Source: Candidatus Latescibacterota bacterium (GTDB taxonomy: Bacteria > Latescibacterota > UBA2968). From it: a stretch of 41,275 bases of DNA. The notes beneath the pieces are model-generated. The model did not search any database, had not been told where the DNA came from, and was given only the letters and a program-made list of their open reading frames with translations. The DNA lies in assembly GCA_022823725.1 (NCBI GenBank), contig JAJEHL010000028.1, positions 1 through 41,275 of the forward strand, read 5' to 3'. A program made the translations under genes and the position numbers. How positions within the stretch are numbered: position 1 is the first letter of the stretch; every line of letters starts with the position of its first letter. This document shows, piece by piece, positions 26,477-34,721 of this stretch.

Positions 26477-26935
26477 TTACCATCCCTCTCTCATCCACTC
26501 AAATAATTTGTAGTGGTTGCCATCCATTCCCATTGCGTTATAAGTTTGTTGCGCGCGTTCGTTTTCCCGTTCGACGTAAAGCCTGAGTCCGCGCAGGTCG
26601 GCTGATTGTTCGACTGTGGTTTTTAAGTTTTCATACATCATCCGAAAAATACCGCGCCGTCGCGCTCTGGGAATCACATAGACCGAGTGGATCCACAAGA
26701 CTGTTCCGTTGCGCCAGTCACTCCATTCGGGGACGGTGAGCAGGCAGCCAGCGACTTCGCCGTCTAATTCAGCAATCCAATACGCTCCTTTGTGGGGATC
26801 GTCAAAGACGGCCTGTACGCCTTTTTCAACGGTTGGCCGATCCAGTGAAAGATCTTCTGCTTCTTTTGCCATTCGGATTTGAAAATCTACAATATAGGGT
26901 GCATCCTGTCGTCGCCCCCGACGAATCTCTATCAT
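26477..26935 (-). CDS. GNAT-family N-acetyltransferase
   Basis: A 152-residue acetyltransferase. The N-terminal IEIRRGRRQDAPYI strand starts the GNAT fold, and the acetyl-CoA site is IHSVYVIPRARRRGIFRMMY (about 90-109), fitting the V-x-x-x-x-R/Q-x-x-G/A pattern. ERENERAQQTYNAMGM is the usual C-terminal motif. The start ATG at 26935 overlaps the RraA-like stop (ATGA). The longer frame from 26950 would run further into that gene. It is probably translationally coupled to the RraA-like gene. The substrate is unknown. Confidence 0.88.
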   Translation of the reverse strand: MIEIRRGRRQDAPYIVDFQIRMAKEAEDLSLDRPTVEKGVQAVFDDPHKGAYWIAELDGEVAGCLLTVPEWSDWRNGTVLWIHSVYVIPRARRRGIFRMMYENLKTTVEQSADLRGLRLYVERENERAQQTYNAMGMDGNHYKLFEWMREGW

Positions 26936-27669
26936 AATCCCTTCTTCCATTTGCGATACAGCTCAAATGTTTCTTCATCTGGCGGATAGTATTTGCCCGG
27001 GGAGAGATTCTCCGTGTCCAGGCGTCTTCTGATCCATTCTTCGAGGTCGTCGTATTCTATCGCTTTTTGAGCCATTTCCGGCGCGACTTTGCGCGGGATG
27101 ACGACCACGCCGTCGTCGTCGGCTACGATGTAGTCTCCCGGTCTGACGAGGACGCCATCGACCTGTACCCAATCATTGGTCGAATAAGGCGTTCCAACGC
27201 GGGTGCCGAGGTTTGATGTTTTGCCATATCCCCACAACATGACGCCGTAGTCTTTGACGGTGTGCATGTCGCGGATGCCGCCATCGCAGATCAGGCCATC
27301 TACTTCCCTCTGTTTTAAGCGAAGAAATTTGATGTCTCCGCCAATGGACATCAGTTTGGTGCGCATGGATTCCATGACGATGACGTCGCCCGGACCGGCG
27401 AGTTCAAAGGCGGCGTATTCAGGGGATTCTTCGCCGCCCGGTTTTTCTTCGTCGGCATCGGGGCGTGAGGGCACAAAGCGCACGGTGATTGCTCTGGCGA
27501 CCAATCGCTTCCCGGGGTTCATGGTTTGCAGATTGGGCATGTATGTGTACCGCGCGTCGTAGCCATTGCGAGCGAGTACATCGACCACAGCGGTTGTGTT
27601 CACGCGCTTGAGTGCTTCTCGCGTTGCTTTGTCCAGTACGTGGTCAGGGGTGGGTTGTACAATTGCCAT
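26932..27669 (-). CDS. RraA-like aldolase/decarboxylase
   Basis: A 245-residue member of the RraA family, which includes class II HMG aldolase and oxaloacetate decarboxylase. The signature VDGLICDGGIRDMHTVKDYGVMLWG (about 128-152) carries the metal-binding Asp and substrate-binding Arg of the G-G-x-R-D motif, and VQVDGVLVRPGDYIVADDDGVVVIP follows. It is longer than RraA proper (about 160), as in catabolic homologues. AGGAG precedes the ATG. It probably cleaves or decarboxylates a 2-oxo acid made by neighbouring sugar-acid enzymes. The regulator role of E. coli RraA is unlikely. Confidence 0.85.
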   Translation of the reverse strand: MAIVQPTPDHVLDKATREALKRVNTTAVVDVLARNGYDARYTYMPNLQTMNPGKRLVARAITVRFVPSRPDADEEKPGGEESPEYAAFELAGPGDVIVMESMRTKLMSIGGDIKFLRLKQREVDGLICDGGIRDMHTVKDYGVMLWGYGKTSNLGTRVGTPYSTNDWVQVDGVLVRPGDYIVADDDGVVVIPRKVAPEMAQKAIEYDDLEEWIRRRLDTENLSPGKYYPPDEETFELYRKWKKGL

Positions 27670-27766
27670 ATGTTCTCCTGTGTATGAATCAGCGGAACGG
27701 GGTACAACTGCGTCAGCAGTTCATCAACGGTCAGTGGTCAAAAATTAGCGATCAATCCCATCCATC

Positions 27767-27798
27767 GTCATTGCGGCAGGGTGTAAGCCGCAATCCAG
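27767..27798 (+). repeat. REP-like palindrome, copy B (short)
   Basis: A perfect 8-bp stem, ATTGCGGC (27771-27778) / GCCGCAAT (27787-27794), with an 8-base loop. CGTCATYGCGG and AGCCGCAATCCAG are shared with copy A at 3491-3551, while the inner hairpin is missing. Confidence 0.55.
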
Positions 27799-27821
27799 AG
27801 GTTTTGGGTGGTGGGGAGGGG

Positions 27822-27857
27822 TTCGTCTATTCGTCTATTCGTCTATTCGTCTATTCG
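27822..27857 (+). repeat. 8-bp tandem repeat, 4.5 copies
   Basis: The unit TTCGTCTA is repeated exactly four times from 27822, followed by TTCG. It begins 40 bases beyond the stop of the UxuA-like gene (minus strand) and ends 4 bases before it. Confidence 0.9.
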
Positions 27858-27861
27858 CGTT

Positions 27862-28842
27862 CTATTCACTCTCGTTTTCGACTGCCTGGATCAATGCGAT
27901 GATGTACCCAAACTGAAATGCCCATGCCTGAGTCACGCGGCTTGAGACGCCTTCGGGGGCTGTGTCGTCGGGATGGCGGGGGGCGTGGTCGGGCATGAGC
28001 ATGTAGGGATAGCCAGCCTGGTGTAGAACTTTTACAATTTCGTACATGTTGACGTCGCCTTCATCCGGCCAGGTTTCGCAAAAGTCGTGCAGGCCTCCGC
28101 GGATGTTTCTGAAGTGTACGTTGAAGATTTTTTTTCTTTCTGCGAAATATTTGATGATGGGCGGGAGTTCTTCGGCTGGGTTTTCCAGTCCTTCGGAGGC
28201 TACGCCGCAGCAGAAATTGAATCCGTGATAGGGGCTGTCAACCAGTTCGCTGAATCGCTTCAGGCCTTCAAATACGGGATAATTCCATTTTTCTACGCCG
28301 TTTAGCACGGGTGCTGGCGGGTCGTTGAGGTGGCATGCTATTTGGATTTTGTATTCTTCGGCAACGGGTATTACGCGTTCGAGAAAATATGCGGCCCGTT
28401 CGAACGCCTCTTCTCGGCTCACGCGGCCGGCTTCGGTGAGGGTGTCGTTGTCGTATTCGGAGAGGACAAAGGAGCTGTATGTTGTCCCGCCGCGCCCCGG
28501 TCTGCGTCCAGTGCGTTGTACAAGACCACCCGAGGGTGCGCGCAAGACGCAGAAGTTGTAGTTCAGACCGCGCAGTCCGGCTTTGTGCGCGTTTTCGATA
28601 TATTGACAGAACAGGTCGATGTCTCTGTCGCGTTGCGGGTCTTTTGCCATGGGGATGCTGTCCATTGGAGGGACGTGAATCATTTCGAGTTCGACCCCAT
28701 AAGCGGCGGCGTCTTCTCTGTGCCGCGTGAGGGTGCTGGCATCCATGTCATCTACTGTGGCATCAAAATGGGTGACGCCATGGCGGGATAGAAATTCCAT
28801 TTCTATTTTTGATGTGCCAAAATACTGTGTGCCTACGTACAT
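27862..28842 (-). CDS. Mannonate dehydratase (UxuA)-like TIM-barrel protein
   Basis: A 326-residue TIM barrel most like mannonate dehydratase. Family-like positions are the His/Asp in CHLNDPPAPVLNG, the Cys in FNFCCGVASEG, the His in NVHFRNIRGG, the acidic GDVNMYEIVKVLHQAGY segment and MPDHAP near the end. The start ATG 28842 has AAAGGA upstream. The long N-terminal extension to 29163 overlaps the aminotransferase gene and is discarded. True UxuA is about 350-390 residues, so this may be a relative acting on another sugar acid. It follows the class V aminotransferase at 11 bases. An 8-bp repeat tract lies just past its stop. Confidence 0.75.
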   Translation of the reverse strand: MYVGTQYFGTSKIEMEFLSRHGVTHFDATVDDMDASTLTRHREDAAAYGVELEMIHVPPMDSIPMAKDPQRDRDIDLFCQYIENAHKAGLRGLNYNFCVLRAPSGGLVQRTGRRPGRGGTTYSSFVLSEYDNDTLTEAGRVSREEAFERAAYFLERVIPVAEEYKIQIACHLNDPPAPVLNGVEKWNYPVFEGLKRFSELVDSPYHGFNFCCGVASEGLENPAEELPPIIKYFAERKKIFNVHFRNIRGGLHDFCETWPDEGDVNMYEIVKVLHQAGYPYMLMPDHAPRHPDDTAPEGVSSRVTQAWAFQFGYIIALIQAVENESE

Positions 28843-28853
28843 GGTTTGTCCTT

Positions 28854-29972
28854 TCAAGGGATGATTTGGGATAGGGCGTCGTCGAGCTTTTGGACGGTGC
28901 GGTCGATGTTCTGGAGTTTGTCCAGGCCGAATAGGCCCAGGCGAAAGGTCTGAAAATCTTCTGGTTCGTCGCATTGCAATGGTACGCCAGCGGCGATTTG
29001 GAGGCCCACATCCATGAATTTTTTTCCCGTTTGTATGTCGGGGTCTTCCGTGTAGCTGACTACTACTCCCGGTGCCTGGAAGCCTTCTGCTGCCACGCTT
29101 TTTATGCCTTTGCTGCCCAGGAGTGCGCGAACTTTGTCGCCGAGTTCGCGTTGTTGCGTGCATATTTTATCAAGGCCGTAATTTTCTGTTTCTTTCATTG
29201 CGTTGCGAAATACGGTGAGGGCATCCGTGGGCATGGTTGCGTGATATGCATGGCCGCCACCTTCATAGGCTTCCATAATTTGAAGCCATTTGTGCAGGTC
29301 GCAGGCAAAACTGGTGCTGGTTGTAGATTCAATTCTTTCCAGCGCAGCGGAACTGAGCATGACCAGGCCGCAACACGCAGCGGCGCTCCAGCCCTTTTGT
29401 GGGGCGCTGATCAGGACATCGACATCGCAGGCTTTCATATCGACCCAGATTGTTCCCGAAGCTATGCAGTCCAATATCAGGAGGCCGCCAACAGCGTGTA
29501 CGGCATCTGCTACGGAACGGATGTAGTCGTCGGGGAGTATGATCCCGGATGCGGTTTCGACGTGTGGCGCAAAGACAAAGTCCGGTTTTTCCGATGCGAT
29601 TGTCTCTGTGACTTCTTCGATGGGCGCAGGGGCATAAGGGGCGTGTTTGTCATTGCCCGTGCGCCGCGCTTTGAGGACAATGGATTGGGATGGGATGTCG
29701 CCCATTTCGAAGATTTGGGTCCAGCGATAGCTGAACCATCCATTGCGAATGACGAGGCATTTTTTGTCTGTGGCAAATTGTCGCGCTACGGCTTCCATGC
29801 CATAAGTGCCACTGCCGGGTACGACGATGACTGCGCTGGCGCCATACACTTTTTTCAGTGTGGTGGAGATATCGCGCATGATGCTCTGGAAGGGTTGCGA
29901 CATGTGATTGAGTGCGCGGTCTGTATAGACGACGGAGTATTCCAGGAGTTTATCGGGGTGTAAATCTGACAT
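28854..29972 (-). CDS. Class V aminotransferase, alanine-glyoxylate type
   Basis: A 372-residue PLP enzyme of the alanine-glyoxylate/serine-pyruvate aminotransferase group. The phosphate-binding glycine segment VVPGSGTYGMEAVARQF is at about 50-66, the Asp that pairs with the PLP nitrogen is in LLILDCIASG, and the Schiff-base Lys is in SAPQKGWSAAACCG. The start ATG at 29972 is preferred, with GAGGAC upstream. It sits between the glycosidase-like and UxuA-like genes on one strand. It may supply or remove the amino group of a glyoxylate- or pyruvate-linked intermediate. Confidence 0.88.
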   Translation of the reverse strand: MSDLHPDKLLEYSVVYTDRALNHMSQPFQSIMRDISTTLKKVYGASAVIVVPGSGTYGMEAVARQFATDKKCLVIRNGWFSYRWTQIFEMGDIPSQSIVLKARRTGNDKHAPYAPAPIEEVTETIASEKPDFVFAPHVETASGIILPDDYIRSVADAVHAVGGLLILDCIASGTIWVDMKACDVDVLISAPQKGWSAAACCGLVMLSSAALERIESTTSTSFACDLHKWLQIMEAYEGGGHAYHATMPTDALTVFRNAMKETENYGLDKICTQQRELGDKVRALLGSKGIKSVAAEGFQAPGVVVSYTEDPDIQTGKKFMDVGLQIAAGVPLQCDEPEDFQTFRLGLFGLDKLQNIDRTVQKLDDALSQIIP

Positions 29973-30003
29973 TATTGTCCTCACAGTGAATAGATGGTTT
30001 GGT

Positions 30004-30972
30004 CTATAGTTCCACTTCGGCGATGGCTATGCCGCTTTCTCCTGCGACGGCATATAGCAAATAGATGTGGCCGTTTTCTTCATAGATTGCCGGGTCGCGC
30101 AACTGGTTGACGTGTCCATAAGCCACGCTGCGAATAGAGGGTTCCAGAGGTGCGTCCGCGCCTTCCCATGGATGTTCCGGGCGCAGGATTTCTATGCTTT
30201 CTGTTTCGCGCCAATTTTGCCAGTCACCTGAGATGTCAATGGTGCTTAGCAATATGCTTTCGGGCACGTCTCCGACCTGTGTCCAGAATACGTACAGGGT
30301 GTTTTCGCGCTTTAACAAAGCCGCGTGGCGCATGTTTTTGTTGAATAGCAATGGGCCTTCTTCAAAGTGGGAGAATCCATCAGCCGACCGATAAAATTGG
30401 CCCGGCATTGCCATGCCATAGACATAACCCGCGTGTTGAAAGATTCTGAGATAGCTTTTGGCAAAGGTTTCCGGGCGCGCCGTGAAATTGATGCCATCGG
30501 GGGATGTGGCGACGCGGCTGATTTGATGTGCGAGGTTTTCGAGTCCGTGATAGTACATGACAATGGTTCGATCGGCGTGGTTGACGTGTACATCCGGTGA
30601 CGCAATATGCGGTGTGGTGGCTTCCGTCAGGAGGTCGTGGGACAATTTTTGAGGGCCTTTTTCCGCGTGCCAGCGTGCTTTGATTCGCGCTATGTCTTTT
30701 TCTGATGCGGCGAGGGGCTGTGTGGGGAAATAGGAGTCGGCGAGTTGCAGGGTGCCCGGTGGATGTATTTTCCATGGTCCGCGCAGGTTATTTGCATAAG
30801 CGAGGCGGATGTACCTGCCTTTGTGGTCGGCAAAGTAGAGGTAGTACGATCCGAGCGGTTCGGGTACCCAGTCGGGTACGCGGATTAGCGAGGGTCCCTG
30901 GATGTTGTGTCCGATGCTCGGGTGCAAATCCGGGGTGATGATGGGGGCATTGTGAAGCCGCGTGACGCGCAT
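30004..30972 (-). CDS. Beta-propeller glycosidase-like protein
   Basis: A 322-residue protein with a five-bladed propeller look. Repeated strand motifs include SYYLYFADHKGRYIRLAYA, IVMYYHGLENLAHQISRVATS, LYVFWTQVGD and HIYLLYAVAGESGIAIAEV. Spacing and the acidic positions (Asp in IASPDVHVNH, Glu/Asp in LRDPAIYEENG) suggest the GH43/GH117/GH130 fold type. I see no signal peptide. It starts the minus-strand cluster with the aminotransferase and UxuA-like genes. The exact glycoside is unknown, and it could also be a non-catalytic propeller. Confidence 0.7.
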   Translation of the reverse strand: MRVTRLHNAPIITPDLHPSIGHNIQGPSLIRVPDWVPEPLGSYYLYFADHKGRYIRLAYANNLRGPWKIHPPGTLQLADSYFPTQPLAASEKDIARIKARWHAEKGPQKLSHDLLTEATTPHIASPDVHVNHADRTIVMYYHGLENLAHQISRVATSPDGINFTARPETFAKSYLRIFQHAGYVYGMAMPGQFYRSADGFSHFEEGPLLFNKNMRHAALLKRENTLYVFWTQVGDVPESILLSTIDISGDWQNWRETESIEILRPEHPWEGADAPLEPSIRSVAYGHVNQLRDPAIYEENGHIYLLYAVAGESGIAIAEVEL

Positions 30973-31079
30973 GTTATTTCCTCGTATGGTTTATTGAGAC
31001 CCCAAAGTTGGGGAACAGACACAGAGACACTGCCCCTACACGGCCTGTCTTTTGTGTCTTTTGTGCTTTTTGTGGCTAC

Positions 31080-32072
31080 CTATACCAGTCCCGGTGTGAA
31101 GAGTACCATGTCATCTTCGAAGTTTCTCAATGGCGCAATGCCGAGTTTTTTGAGTGCGTTGTGATAGATTTTGACCCCTTCTTCCGGGTTGACAAGGCCA
31201 TCTGCGATATCGCGCAAGACTTCGACAAATGCTCTGGGATTTTCGGCGCCTTTGATGCGGCGACCAAAGAGGGCGACGCGCGCGCCGTGTTTTTTTGCTT
31301 CAGATATGAGCTTAAATGAATCGTAAGTGGTGCTCGTTGGTCCGCCGAGAATGCCGACGACGACTGTGGAATCGTAATTGACGAGGCTCTCCATAGCTTC
31401 TGGACCATTGTAGGCGATTTTCAGAAATTCGGGGCGCGATGACCGGGGTATGCCAGCGAGCATCCGGGCGATCTGGTCATTTACGTATGTGGGGATGTCT
31501 TCTGGGCGCAACCCGCAGTCGGCTACATTGGGGTTAAATACTTCGAGGAAGTATCGAAATCCTTTGCGTATGGCTTGTGTTCTGAAGGATTTAAACTCTG
31601 TTAGTGTGCGCCAGTCTGCGTCCAGATTGTTGTTGAATGTGACGGAGTACAGGCCGAGGTCGATGTCTGGCTTCTGGTCGGGTTGGGGCAAGAGTGTGCC
31701 GTATTGCGCTTCTTCTATTGTGGGCGAGGCAAAGGGGCGGGATGGCAAAGAGGTGTATTCTGCGCCTGTTGCATCCCACAGGTCGGTTGTGTCATTGGCG
31801 CGTACGGCAGGGGTTACGGGCGATGTGCCAAAAAGCCGTTTTTCTCGTGCCAGGACGTCCATGGTGGAGACAGAGGTCAGTAACACATCGATTTTTGCTT
31901 GTTCAGTGATATCTACAAGGTCATCGTAATAGGCTTGTATGGATGGTGTGGCATCTGTGAGTGTTGCAAGTCCTTTCGACATGTCGGGGTCAGCGGCATA
32001 CGCGATGATGAATGCATCGCTGTTGGAGTTGCTGCGTATGTCGGCGAGTTTTACGTCTAATGATTTTTCCAT
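31080..32072 (-). CDS. Class I aldolase-like TIM-barrel protein (DeoC/LacD type)
   Basis: A 330-residue predicted TIM barrel of the DeoC/LacD/FbaB group. The Schiff-base Lys is likely in EFLKIAYNGPEAM. It is followed by the VVGILGGPTSTTYDSFKLISEAKKHGARVALFGRRI block, which resembles the phosphate-binding C-terminal strands of class I aldolases. SNSDAFIIAYAADPD near the N-terminus fits the first strand. It overlaps the upstream methyltransferase gene by 16 bases. The likely reaction is retro-aldol cleavage of a sugar or keto-acid phosphate, as inferred from family resemblance only. Confidence 0.7.
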   Translation of the reverse strand: MEKSLDVKLADIRSNSNSDAFIIAYAADPDMSKGLATLTDATPSIQAYYDDLVDITEQAKIDVLLTSVSTMDVLAREKRLFGTSPVTPAVRANDTTDLWDATGAEYTSLPSRPFASPTIEEAQYGTLLPQPDQKPDIDLGLYSVTFNNNLDADWRTLTEFKSFRTQAIRKGFRYFLEVFNPNVADCGLRPEDIPTYVNDQIARMLAGIPRSSRPEFLKIAYNGPEAMESLVNYDSTVVVGILGGPTSTTYDSFKLISEAKKHGARVALFGRRIKGAENPRAFVEVLRDIADGLVNPEEGVKIYHNALKKLGIAPLRNFEDDMVLFTPGLV

Positions 32073-32734
32073 CTGTGTCCTTTTCCTGTTTTGTGAATTA
32101 GAATTACATCGGCTCCGATGAATTCGATTTCTGATTCATAGGTTTTTCCCAACCATTCAAATGTGGTTTTTGAAAAAAAACAGATGTGTGTTGGGTCTCT
32201 TTTGTAATGCCAATTTTCAAATGCGGGTTTGTCGATTGCGAGTTTGGTCATGATGCCGAGTATGCCACCGGGTTTTACAAGGCGATAAAGTTTTTGCAAT
32301 TCGCGTTTGGGGTTTTTCAGGTGTTCGACGACTTCTGTCGCGGTTATAAAGTCGTATTTGCGCTGGAAGACTTCGGGGTTGTGTGCGTAAAATTTGTCGT
32401 ATATTTCGACGGTATGTCCATGCTCTTGAAGCATAAGAGATAGTGTGGGTCCGGGACCGCATCCAAAATCCAGGCCGTGCGCGCGTTTGGACAGGCGCGC
32501 TTTCAAGGGGTTGCAAATTCGCGATAAAAATGCTCTGTATTGTAGGTCTGTGGGGTCATTTCTGTGCAGGTCGTAGCGTTGTTTTTCCTCTTTTTCAGAT
32601 AGGTGAAAAGTTTTGGGGACAAAGATCAGGGAACAATCCGTACAGGTCAGATATTCTCTGAGTGCGTCGCGGAGATAGTGGGTTGTGTTCTGGCTTTTGC
32701 AAAGCGGACAGAGATCCGCTGGAGAGTTGGGCAT
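32057..32734 (-). CDS. Class I SAM-dependent methyltransferase with zinc ribbon
   Basis: A 225-residue methyltransferase. The N-terminal ribbon has CPLCKS and CTDCS (about 9-14 and 31-36). The SAM-binding core has GLDFGCGPGPTLSLM (about 87-101) and ITATEVVEHLKNPKRELQKLYRLVKPGG (about 130-157), as in UbiE/BioC-type enzymes. The C-terminal part contains HICFFSKTTFEWLGK, typical of the 2-polyprenyl-like group. Its 3' end overlaps the aldolase start. The substrate is not indicated. Confidence 0.88.
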   Translation of the reverse strand: MPNSPADLCPLCKSQNTTHYLRDALREYLTCTDCSLIFVPKTFHLSEKEEKQRYDLHRNDPTDLQYRAFLSRICNPLKARLSKRAHGLDFGCGPGPTLSLMLQEHGHTVEIYDKFYAHNPEVFQRKYDFITATEVVEHLKNPKRELQKLYRLVKPGGILGIMTKLAIDKPAFENWHYKRDPTHICFFSKTTFEWLGKTYESEIEFIGADVILIHKTGKGHRWKNH

Positions 32735-32857
32735 GGTTAATGATATGGCGTCTCAAAATCCCATTGTATTATTCGCGCAATCAGAATATCTTTGGCTCCG
32801 ACCCTGCATAAGGTAACAATTTATCCATTTTTCACAATACACAAAACGGAGATTTTC

Positions 32858-34486
32858 ATGACTGGTTACGATGCTATGGCGCGTGTGCTCAAGGCAGAAG
32901 GCGTTGAGTTTCTGGTGGCTTTTCCCCATCAACACCTCATTGAGTCCGCGGCCAAGGTGGGTATTACCCCTATTATTTGTCGTCAGGAGCGCGCGGGTGT
33001 CAATATGGCCGATGGTTTTAGCCGCGTGTCTAACGGAAAAAGGTTTGGCGTTTTTACGATGCAGCAAGGTCCCGGCGCGGAAAATGCGTTTGGGGGCGTG
33101 GCGCAGGCGTTTGCAGATTCGGTGCCTGTGTTGCACTTGCCCGGCGGGGAATCGCTGTTGCGCCAGGGTATTCATCCCACGTTTGAAGCGGTGCGGAATT
33201 ACCGTCATATTACGAAGTGGGCGGCTCAAATATACGCGGTGGAGGATATTCCGGTTATGGTGCGTCGCGCGGTTGTGCAGATGAAGAGCGGGCGTTTGGG
33301 TCCTGTGTTGTTGGAGATGCCCAGAGAGGCTATGGCTGCCGAATATCCAGGAGAGGATATCGCTTATACGCCGGTTCAGACCCGGCGCTCTGCCGCTGCG
33401 TCTGAGGATGTACGGGATATGATTACAGATCTTCTCCGCGCTCACCGTCCAGTTATTATTGCGGGGCAGGGGGTGTTGTATGCAGAGGCGACAGAAGAAC
33501 TGATTGAGTTTGCGGAGTTGACGCATATTCCCGTGATGACGACGCTTGCTGGCAAGAGTGTGTTTCCAGAGACGCATCCGCTGTCACTGGGCACTGGCGG
33601 GCATACATACACGTTGATGGTTAAGCGGTTTTTAGAGTCGATGGATTTTGGGCTGGGGATCGGTACGAGTTTTACGCGCAATACATTTACCACGCCGATG
33701 CCCGAGGGGGTTCCCCTGGCTCAGGTGACGAATTGCGCCGAGGATATGGGTAAGGATTACGAGATTGTATTGGGCGCGCTGGGAGATGCGAAGATAGTGT
33801 TGAGGCAGATGATTGAAGAGGTGAAGCGACAGGTTGGCGAGGGTGGGCGCGAGAATGATGCCGAGGATCGGGTTGCGGCTGTGACCCGGGAGTTTGCCGA
33901 TCTGTGGGAGCCGCATTTTACGTCCGATGAGATTCCGATTAGTCCTTATCGGGTGATTCGAGAACTGGAGAATGCGGTCGATGTGGGCAATACGATTATT
34001 ACCCACGATTCGGGGTATCCGCGCGATCAACTCGTTCCGACGTGGAAGCCCGTGTCTCCGCGCGGGTACCTGGGGTGGGGCAAGTCCACGCAGTTGGGCT
34101 ATGGTCTGGGGCTGGCATTGGGTGCGAAGTTGGCGGCGCCGGAGAAGCAGGTGATCAATTTGATGGGCGATGCGGCGTTTGGGATGGCGGGGCTGGATCT
34201 GGAGACGGGTGTTCGGGCAGAGATTCCGATTTTTACAGTTGTGCTCAATAATGGTGTGATGACGAAGTACGATTCGCATATGCCGTATGCGTCAGATCGC
34301 TTTGGGAGCAATGAGATGAGCGGGAATTACACTCAGGTGAGCGCGGGATTGGGCACACATGCCGAGCGCGTGGATACGCCCGACGAACTCGCCCCCGCGA
34401 TCCACCGCGCACTCGCCGCGAATAGAGAGGGCAAAACCGCCGTGCTGGAGGTTATGACCAAGGCTGAGCCGAATGTCCCGACGTGA
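32858..34486 (+). CDS. Thiamine diphosphate-dependent acetolactate synthase-like enzyme
   Basis: A 542-residue ThDP enzyme with the three-domain layout of the acetolactate synthase/benzoylformate decarboxylase family. The Pyr domain has the ICRQERAGVNMADGFSR segment with the catalytic Glu. The middle domain is at about 185-330, and the PP domain has LMGDAAFGMAGLDLETGVRAEIPIFTVVLNN, the Mg-ThDP motif. The start ATG at 32858 has ACGGAG upstream. It stands opposite the methyltransferase and ends 5 bases before a NYN-domain gene remnant. Substrates in this family are 2-oxo acids. Which one is used here is not clear. Confidence 0.88.
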   Translation: MTGYDAMARVLKAEGVEFLVAFPHQHLIESAAKVGITPIICRQERAGVNMADGFSRVSNGKRFGVFTMQQGPGAENAFGGVAQAFADSVPVLHLPGGESLLRQGIHPTFEAVRNYRHITKWAAQIYAVEDIPVMVRRAVVQMKSGRLGPVLLEMPREAMAAEYPGEDIAYTPVQTRRSAAASEDVRDMITDLLRAHRPVIIAGQGVLYAEATEELIEFAELTHIPVMTTLAGKSVFPETHPLSLGTGGHTYTLMVKRFLESMDFGLGIGTSFTRNTFTTPMPEGVPLAQVTNCAEDMGKDYEIVLGALGDAKIVLRQMIEEVKRQVGEGGRENDAEDRVAAVTREFADLWEPHFTSDEIPISPYRVIRELENAVDVGNTIITHDSGYPRDQLVPTWKPVSPRGYLGWGKSTQLGYGLGLALGAKLAAPEKQVINLMGDAAFGMAGLDLETGVRAEIPIFTVVLNNGVMTKYDSHMPYASDRFGSNEMSGNYTQVSAGLGTHAERVDTPDELAPAIHRALAANREGKTAVLEVMTKAEPNVPT

Positions 34487-34491
34487 TGTAG

Positions 34492-34584
34492 CTGGAAGAT
34501 GCGTTGGATTATAACGGCAATCCGGGTATTGTGGTGTTGTTGACGGGTGATGGCGCGGGTTATCTCGAAGGTGCTGGTTTTCAC
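34492..34584 (+). pseudogene. NYN-domain protein remnant, 5' part
   Basis: An open segment of 31 codons reads LEDALDYNGNPGIVVLLTGD then GAGYLEGAGFH, a form I recognise from NYN/LabA-like PIN-type ribonuclease domains. There is an in-frame TAG immediately upstream (34489-34491), and the first 70 or so residues of the domain are missing. The frame stops at the IS left end at 34584 and resumes at 35904. The remnant starts 5 bases after the ThDP enzyme stop, so its 5' half was probably lost in a rearrangement. Confidence 0.75.
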
Positions 34585-34603
34585 CCAAACAGCGCGTGAA
34601 GCC

Positions 34604-34669
34604 CACTCGCAGAGAGCTTCAGCGTTGGGTCGCATAGGCGGAGGGCTTAGATTTTGGTCTCTGCGAGTG
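34604..34669 (+). repeat. 12-bp inverted repeat in the IS left end
   Basis: CACTCGCAGAGA (34604-34615) and TCTCTGCGAGTG (34658-34669) are perfect reverse complements separated by 42 bases, within the left end of the IS and upstream of tnpB. It could be part of the folded left end or a transcript hairpin. Confidence 0.8.
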
Positions 34670-34721
34670 CTTGAGCATTTTGAGCCTTGACAACACCCGT
34701 TACCCTGACTATTCATTCAAT

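Noticed and set aside
27822-27857. The 8-bp repeat tract as a CRISPR array
   Set aside because: Units are contiguous, with no spacers, and far too short. No cas genes are in the window.
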